From positions 126,001 to 190,000 of the forward strand of contig JBBHKE010001405.1 in the NCBI GenBank assembly GCA_037447655.1: 64,000 bases of DNA, read 5' to 3'. Source of the DNA: Zygnema cylindricum. Lineage: Eukaryota > Streptophyta > Zygnematophyceae > Zygnematales > Zygnemataceae. Made by a program: the position numbers and the translations under genes. The notes beneath the pieces were generated by a model, which had not been told where the DNA came from, did not search any database, and saw nothing but the letters and a program-made list of their open reading frames with translations. Of the stretch, positions 58,111 to 64,000 are shown piece after piece (positions within the stretch are counted from its first letter, which is position 1; the number at the start of each line of letters is the position of its first letter).

Positions 58111-59471
58111 ACAAATATATACCAATTCCCTATCAGAAAACTTGACAATTTTTGTAAAACAATGGCGCAATTAAAAAAGTTTGGAACTTTAAGAAAAAAA
58201 TAATACCACATCCGAAGGCAGAAACTCATGTTAACTACACCGCCCATTGCTATTAGAGAAAGTTAATTATCAACATTAACACTTAGAATTAACTACACCG
58301 ACTTATTTTTTCCAACCTAGCATACTGTGGGCAATGCACACAATTCGATAGAAAAAACTAAAAAATCTTTAATTAAAAAGTTAATAAATTGTCTAAATAT
58401 ATAATTGCCTAACTGTCTAATAAAAAAAATTTTCTAATGAATAACATGAATCAGAAACTCGCACTAATTAGTGAATCATAAATGTATTCCCTGAGAAACG
58501 TTCTTAATCTAGTATGAAAGCAAGAAGTTACTTCAAACAACCCTACTCTAATCTTATTCCAGTACAACAACAAGATATGAAGTGACATACCACTGCTCTC
58601 ATTCATGTTACAGCAATATGTGATGTGATGTACCACTTTGCAGACTGCGAGTCTTTCACGATGCTCGCCTGTGTAATTGGCTAGCATTCGACCCAATGTC
58701 GAAGATTTTATCCGATATGGCGATTCAGCGAAAGGTCGATTGGGCAAAAATTAGATTAGCAAACTGAACAAAGTCGCAAATAGTGAGGAGAAAATGTGCC
58801 CGATTCCCTCAAGGTTAGTACATTTTAGGGTTTGATAATTTCTGTTTTTTTTTGCTCTTCCAAAGGCCAGTTTGCTGCATACCTGTTCTTAAAACTCAGG
58901 TTTAAGCTTTACCAAAAAGCTGAGCGAGTGGAAAGGAAAAGGAAAGAGGAGCTCACTCCACAGCTGCCAATAGAAGTCGAGTGCTTCTCGCGATGGCCGA
59001 TCGGCTTTCGCGTTTATTTGGAAGTCTCCTGTCGTGATGTCGAGCCAGCATCGAGTTGCTTTTCGCCATTTACTGCGCTCTTGAATGCGACCCCCGCGTA
59101 GCGACAATTTGCACAGCATCGCTTCTAGCACCATGCGACGGCTGCCGCGGGATTGTCGACAAACGAGTACGGACCATACGCTTTTGAAGATATTGCCCGT
59201 CCTGCGATTTTCTTGTATTCACCATGATGATGCTCCAATTGTTCTGTCGTTTCTCGTGCAAAGAAAGAAAAAGAAAAAAACATAGCAGAAACAAAGGGCA
59301 AAAAGAGATATAAGGGAAAACGGACGTCAACGAAGTGGACAAGCCAAGACAAGCAACGCCCAAATTGTTATTCTTACCTCGTATATATGATTAGAGCTAG
59401 CGGATAGAATAGCACGGTATTGTACTATTGTATTGTCCCCCGAGAAGCGTACGCCTTACAGTACTACTTTG
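58111..59471 (-). pseudogene. Paralogue B/C, 5' half: PAN exon with nonsense codon
   Basis: Similar to A from 22225 to 23525. The PAN exon at about 59254-58960 keeps KAYGPYSFVDNPAAAVAWC but then has TAG where A has CAG. Its acceptor reads TTTGCACGAG instead of TTTGCAG, and frames shift downstream. The linker exon is visible at about 58715-58640. A remnant MITE end (CACCGCCCATTGC) is at 58236. Clearly a pseudogene, continuing the half at 28780-31025 across E7. Confidence 0.7.
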
Positions 59472-60568
59472 TGAAATTCTAAGGGCTCCATTGCCCACAG
59501 AATTCGCAGATCCAAAAGAAGCTAATCTAGATAATGCCGACTCCAAGTTGATATAAACCAAAGTGAATGATCCCTTGAAAATCACAACCCCAATACACCT
59601 TCACCCCAGTGAAGAGAAGACCTTCTGTGTGCTCAGTTCCACCACAGAATGCAAAGCTTGAATATTTGTTTTGGACAATATTCCCCACTTTGACTTTCCC
59701 ACTGAATAAGTGCCATCTTCACACGCAAAGACTCTAACGGACTACACCCCTATGTAGCTTGGACTCCCGTGAGTCCGTAGTAAAAAGAATTACTGAATTT
59801 GCTCATCGAAGCATAAAGTTATGGCTGGTCAAAGATGACATTTATACTTACAAGCTCTTTTAAAGAGAGGTACCTAAATAAAACTAAATCTTAGTGTGCC
59901 TACTCACGACTACCTACTACTAAACCCTAGTCCAATAGGAACACTTTATAGTACAAGAAGGTTCGATGGGCGATGTACTTATTGTATGGCCATTGTACAA
60001 CACGGTCTACAAAGTGACAGCTGCCAAATTGGGAGCCATGGTTCCTCCTCCCATCTTCTTCGATATCAAATAATACGGCGCCACGTGGCACCGCGTGAGG
60101 TTATCCCCAATGGCCGCCGAAAGCTTATTGTGGGTGGCGGCTGTAATGGTGGCCGTCCGATCAGTTGTATTTATACAGATTCGATTCGCTTCCTTGCATG
60201 AATTGATTAATGCGCCTTTTCGTTAGTCTTCTGCAAATTAGTCCTTTAAATCAATAGATATATATGTGTAAAACATATCATGTGTATCGTTTTGTTATTG
60301 CCTTAATGGATAAGGCGTAGGTGTACATAGTATTCTGCAGACCCCGGTTCAGATCCGGACAGAAGCACTATTTTGCTAAAACTAGTAAAATACCTTCTAA
60401 TTCATTCTGCCTCCTTCTAAATGACGCAACAACCATGGCTTGCCTTTGGTCCTCTCTTTCTTTCTCTTTACATTCTAACTAAAATATAGAAGTGAACTAT
60501 TAATTACCATTTTTCGACACTCTATTTATTTTTCCAATATAGACATAGAAAATACATAAATTTCAATA
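59472..60568 (-). mobile_element. Solo LTR E9, mosaic
   Basis: 1097 bp, perfect CTTTG flanks (59467-59471, 60569-60573); the empty site is at about 23790 in A. The first 49 bp (from 60568, TATTGAAATTTATG) resemble the E6 LTR start. The bulk from about 60519 (TGTCGAAAAATGG) resembles the E5 LTR, and the end again resembles E6. So it looks like a recombinant of two LTR subfamilies. Confidence 0.85.
60298..60360 (+). other. tRNA-like module in E9, best preserved (antisense)
   Basis: GCCTTAATGGATAAGGC is a perfect 5-bp D-arm-like hairpin containing AATGGATAAGGC, the D-arm of plant tRNA-Arg. It is followed after about 30 nt by CCCCGGTTCAGATCCGG, a B-box in a stem. No acceptor stem. Confidence 0.65.
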
Positions 60569-61027
60569 CTTTGTTCTTTTGTACGATCTGTGCATCAACT
60601 TTATGAAAGCGCAGAACTCCTCCCTCTCCGCTTTCTCTCCTCTCTTCCCTCCCCCTCTTACTTCGCCTCCATCTTGGAAACAACCTTAAAGACAAAACAT
60701 TAAAAAGGGACGAAAGCCTGAAACGACAAAAACGATCTCACGAGGGCTCCTATCTCTTCAGCTCCTCGTCCCTCTGATGATCTGCCACGTGGCAGCTGTC
60801 CAGTTTGACACCTGGCAGCCTTACAATTGCCACGAGGCAGGTCCACAGTCTACCGCGTAGCAGATCTATTTCGCCACGTGGCAGTTCAGCAGTTTCACAC
60901 GTGCGAGTTTTACAGTTGTGGGTTCAATTTGTCGCATGGCAGCTTCGTAATGTGCCACGTGGCAGTTTTATATTTTGCCACGTGAAGCTCAGGTTTGCGA
61001 TCTGACAGTTCAATTTTGCCACCTGGC
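60569..61027. promoter_or_regulatory. Paralogue C upstream region with G-box array, copy 3
   Basis: Nearly identical to 23790-24245 in A, including CACGTG repeats from about 60784. Cut by solo LTR E10 in the array. Confidence 0.65.
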
Positions 61028-61660
61028 TGTTAAAGGTTATTTTGCGTCGTTTCACATTTTGACTTTTTGTGACTTTCGGTCCTGTTTGTACTTGTCATTA
61101 CATGCATCGGTCTAGTTTTGTCGCCCTACGTACAAGTTCTTTGGGGGATTAACTTTTAGTCTTGGCCGTACATGCGTCGGTCCTGTCTTCCAGCCCTACG
61201 TTTATGTCTTTTGAGCGACGGTCTCTCTCATTGTCACACGTATGTTTATTTTTCCTTGTTGTGATTCTCTTTTGTATTTTGTTTGTTTCGTCGTACTTTT
61301 TGTCGATTAACTCTACGTTGTTACTTTATGTCTTAATAACTTTTGTACATTGTCGCCTTAAAGTTAATCCTTAGACTCTAAACTATATACGTTGGAATGT
61401 AGACTACATACATTAGAATCTAGTCGTAATGTCAATTAGGTAAAGTCACAAGCACATTAATTAGAATCTTGACCAGGATCTTTTTGTTACAGCGCACCAT
61501 AGAGCGCTTACACTCCACGGTAATTAGCAAAATGTATTTTGTATATAAGTTCCTTTTTTACTTAATGAAATCATTCCAAATACAAATCAATTTCTCTCTC
61601 CAATGCATTGATATTTCTTTTGTGTATAATTTCATGGCTTCTGCCAATCCACCTACAACA
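61028..61660 (+). mobile_element. Solo LTR E10 in the G-box array
   Basis: 633 bp from TGTTAAAGG to ACCTACAACA. Flanks CTGGC (61023-61027) and GTGGC (61661-61665), one mismatch. TATA-like TTGTATATAAG at about 61536. A start codon at 61634 gives MASANPPTT up to the LTR end (27 nt, so not in the phase of the other solo LTRs). Confidence 0.85.
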
Positions 61661-61943
61661 GTGGCCACTCAACAACTTGCATCGTGACATCTCAGCAGTT
61701 TGCCACGTGGCAGCTTTAGCAGCTCAAAAGTGTGACAGGTGGCAGATCTACACTTTGCCATGTGGCACCTCTACAGTGGCTAGTGGGAGGAACTCACCAA
61801 TGTGTGCCATGTGGCGATCAGAAGTGGAGGCAGTTGTGATGGGAGACATGAAATTGAAAGAGACAAAACGAGGGAGGCGAGAAGTCACCAAAGAGTGAAG
61901 GAGCACAAGTTGTCGAAAAGATTGCAAAAAAGTGTGCACCTAG
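61661..61943. promoter_or_regulatory. G-box array, copy 3 continued
   Basis: CACGTG near 61700 with degenerate units, then the flank equivalent to 24480-24600. Ends at the E11 insertion. Confidence 0.65.
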
Positions 61944-62179
61944 TGTAGAAATTGATGGTTCATTTTTTAAGTATTTTCTAGGTCTAAATTAAAATATAGA
62001 AAGAAGCCGAGGCAGTCTATCTCTACCTTCTCTTCCCTACTCCCACACTTGTCACAATCACTGTGAAGTTGGAGTGGAAGCTAGAGCCATGGCTACCTTG
62101 GCTATCCAAAGAATAACGGGAAATAGATTAGTGTATTTACCGATAAGTAGTTTATTTACTATAAGAATGAATGCCGAAA

Positions 62180-62253
62180 CCAGGATTTGATCCTGTTACC
62201 TGCGGATTGATAAGTTACCGGCAGCGAGTAGTCTTAACCGTTAAGTCTTAGAC
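62180..62253 (-). other. tRNA-like module in E11 LTR (antisense)
   Basis: AGACTTAACGGTTAAGAC hairpin and CAGGATCAAATCCTGG, a 5-bp T-arm-like stem with an intact B-box. Confidence 0.62.
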
Positions 62254-62467
62254 TAATGTTACGTAGTATATGGTTTGATATTTATTTAAATATTATTACG
62301 TAGGATAATTTATTTTACTACAAATGTTTACGGGATACATAGATCCTGTTATGTAAAAGTACGGATACGGTTTGGATAGATAACGCGTACCGCGCATTTG
62401 TTTTTTTAACGAAACAAATAATGCGCAAGTATTTATGACGGCTACGATTAAAATTTACATTCAATCG

Positions 62468-63292
62468 TGTTGTCTTTTTGGAAAGCTTTCAGTCTCAAAG
62501 CAGCGCAACTGCTTTACAGACAAAGCAGCGCAGCTGCTATACAGACAGAGCAGCGCAGCTTCTATACAACAGAGCAGCGCTGCTGCTATACAACAGAGCA
62601 GCTGCTATACACCAGAGCAGCTGCTATACAGCAGAGCAGCTGCTTTACAGCAGAGCAGCTGCTATACAGCAGAGCAACTGCTATACAGCAGAGCAACTGC
62701 TATACAGCAGAGCAACGCAGCAACGAAGCTGCAACATAGACATGACAAGGCAACCACGATTATATTTGATATTGTCCGTACGGACAACGTTACGTCTGAT
62801 ATTCTTAATGTGATTCTATACAGGATAGAGGAACTGCGATAGATATGATTCTAGTTAGCTTAGTGATAGCTCAGTGGTAGCTTAGTGATAGCTCAATAAT
62901 AGCTTGACAGATTAGTGGTAGCTTGGTGGTTTGATGTACCTCTCAAGTACACTGGTGTTGCCAGTTCAACACAAGTATAAGACTTAGGATTCTTAACATA
63001 TTATGTATCCAGACTTCCAAGTAGTAAAAACTGCAAACTGTTTTTGGGAAACTTCTGAGTATTATATCTTGAGTGTTGTCGTGTCAATTGTGCTATAACT
63101 TTGGGAGTTATCAGTGTTTATGCAACTCTACATTCAGATAGAGTTTTGTGAGGTTTGGATGCTTGTATAAGAATTGGTGAGCACTTAAGAACAACTGTTT
63201 GGTAGGATTCTTGATAGCTTCTGAGAGTGTATCATGTCTACTTCTACTACTACTGCTGCTCCTCCACCTACACCGGTGGTTGTAGAACAACA
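62468..63292 (+). mobile_element. Solo LTR E14 (family S)
   Basis: 825 bp, perfect AATCG flanks (62463-62467, 63293-63297), TGTTGTCTTTTTGG to GTAGAACAACA. A start codon at 63234 gives MSTSTTTAAPPPTPVVVEQ to the LTR end, 59 nt exactly as in E13. A 19-bp repeat AGAGCAGCTGCTATACAGC, about nine imperfect copies, fills 62500-62715; the three long overlapping frames there are repeat artefacts. Confidence 0.9.
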
Positions 63293-63841
63293 AATCGGAC
63301 GGCCAGGAAGAAAGCCGAGATCGCGGAAGAGATTATCGGCGGTTTGTGGTCATCGCCACATCACATAACACGTGGCAAAATTACGTTGGATCGCGACATC
63401 CCCGAGGATTAAGGGACCGAACCCGGATATGACATGTGTCGAGTTTTAGGCCATGTTGTACAGTTTCCTTACAAAAAGTACATAGGCAGCTGTACTTTTA
63501 TATACAGAAGTGTAATATGATTGGTTCTGTACAGGAGTAGATAGAGTTTGTGAGAGAGATATGACTTAGAAAAAATGGTAGATAGGACCCTGTCTCCGAG
63601 AAAGCTTCTGTACAAAAGGTCAACTTTGACCCTCAATAACTTACTGCTCATGGGAGAGAATTCAGATATTCTTTTTGCTAAAGACTCAAGGGAGTCTTAC
63701 ATTCACACGAGTGAAGGTGGTCAGAGTTTTTGTTTGCTATGGTGGCAGTTATTTTTGCTAAAACACAAACGGGTCAGGGTTATCCTAGAGGCTTCTTTGA
63801 AGCTGTCCACTCCGAGGACTTATGGAGGTCTCAGAGTTTCA

Positions 63842-64000
63842 GGTTAAAGGCCCACCCTCTAAGGTACCCATCTTTAATGGAACGGGCTTCATATATTGTT
63901 AAAGTATGATGATAGGAGCTCTATGCGAGAAAAGGTTTGTGGGGATAGTGAGTGGACGAGTGGGGCGTCCATCAAGTCTTGGAATCCCTCCAGGGTTTGG
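63842..64000 (+). pseudogene. E11 primer-binding site and gag start
   Basis: The site GGTTAAAGGCCCACC (63842-63856) differs from the family by ATG to AAA. The gag frame from the LTR (MEVSEFQV at 63820) reads through it as KGPPSKVPIFNG and hits TAA at about 63899. Gag blocks continue (GIVSGRVGRPSSLGIPPGF) to the window end. Confidence 0.8.

Larger units (their letters stand above)
61944..63841 (+). repeat. 5' LTR of E11 (C1 copia), carrying solo LTR E14
   Basis: Begins TGTAGAAATTGATGG after CCTAG, and ends GGAGGTCTCAGAGTTTCA at 63841. Without E14 and one AATCG copy it is about 1068 bp, like the other C1 LTRs. The insertion lies in the paralogue C upstream flank; its partner LTR is off-window. 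Confidence 0.88.

Noticed and set aside
60298-60360. Possible functional tRNA-Arg gene
   Set aside because: D-arm and B-box are good but no 7-bp acceptor stem or credible anticodon stem can be formed; kept as a tRNA-like module.
62435-62842. Three long overlapping plus-strand frames rich in Gln, Ser and Ala
   Set aside because: They are three-frame readings of a 19-bp tandem repeat inside solo LTR E14.

Overview
This is a plant-type nuclear region. Two sets of retrotransposon primer-binding sites match the initiator methionine tRNA of green plants: one family matches its 3' end, the other its anticodon arm. Ty1/copia elements, a PIF/Harbinger transposase and TA-flanked MITEs fit a streptophyte (land plant or charophyte), but I cannot name the species. 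Almost everything here is transposon. The only candidate host gene material is a family of minus-strand exons for a PAN/apple-like type I membrane protein.

Layout. 1-6650: three interleaved copies of one copia family (C1), named E3 (+, LTR end only), E2 (-, 5' half) and E1 (+, 3' half). 6650-10740: a decayed PIF/Harbinger transposase, then short tandem repeats and a decayed minus-strand reading frame. 10749-16811: a structurally complete but broken copia element of a second family (C2), TSD AAGGG. 17066-17480: a 150-bp repeat in three copies. 18150-19110: a truncated copy of the PAN exon plus a G-box array. 20752-24990: paralogue A, the best preserved copy of the host gene (PAN exon, linker exon, proline-rich exon, membrane exon, all introns phase 1), with a 22-bp-periodic CACGTG array upstream. 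25000-28475: a field of MITEs.

28780-61943 is a second paralogue (B/C) of that gene. Its two halves (28780-31025 and 58111-61943) are split by a 27-kb nest of retrotransposons. The outermost element, E7 (31026-58110, TSD ACAAA), contains E4 (35240-48867, TSD CTTGC), solo LTR E6 (TSD CCTCA) and E8 (51486-57674, TSD ACCAT/ACCTT). E4 in turn contains E5, two solo LTRs (E12, E13) and a MITE. Further solo LTRs (E9, E10) and the 5' end of another C1 element (E11, 61944 to the window end, itself carrying solo LTR E14) sit in the paralogue's upstream region.

Three structural themes recur in the C1-related elements. First, the primer-binding site is complementary to the anticodon arm of initiator tRNA-Met, so the AUG in the site faces the CAU anticodon. 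Second, the gag frame starts inside the LTR and runs through the primer-binding site. Third, a tRNA-like module (A-box and B-box, D-arm like tRNA-Arg) sits antisense about 150-300 bp into the LTRs. Every retrotransposon pol frame is interrupted. No intact autonomous element, rRNA gene, CRISPR array or complete tRNA gene was seen.
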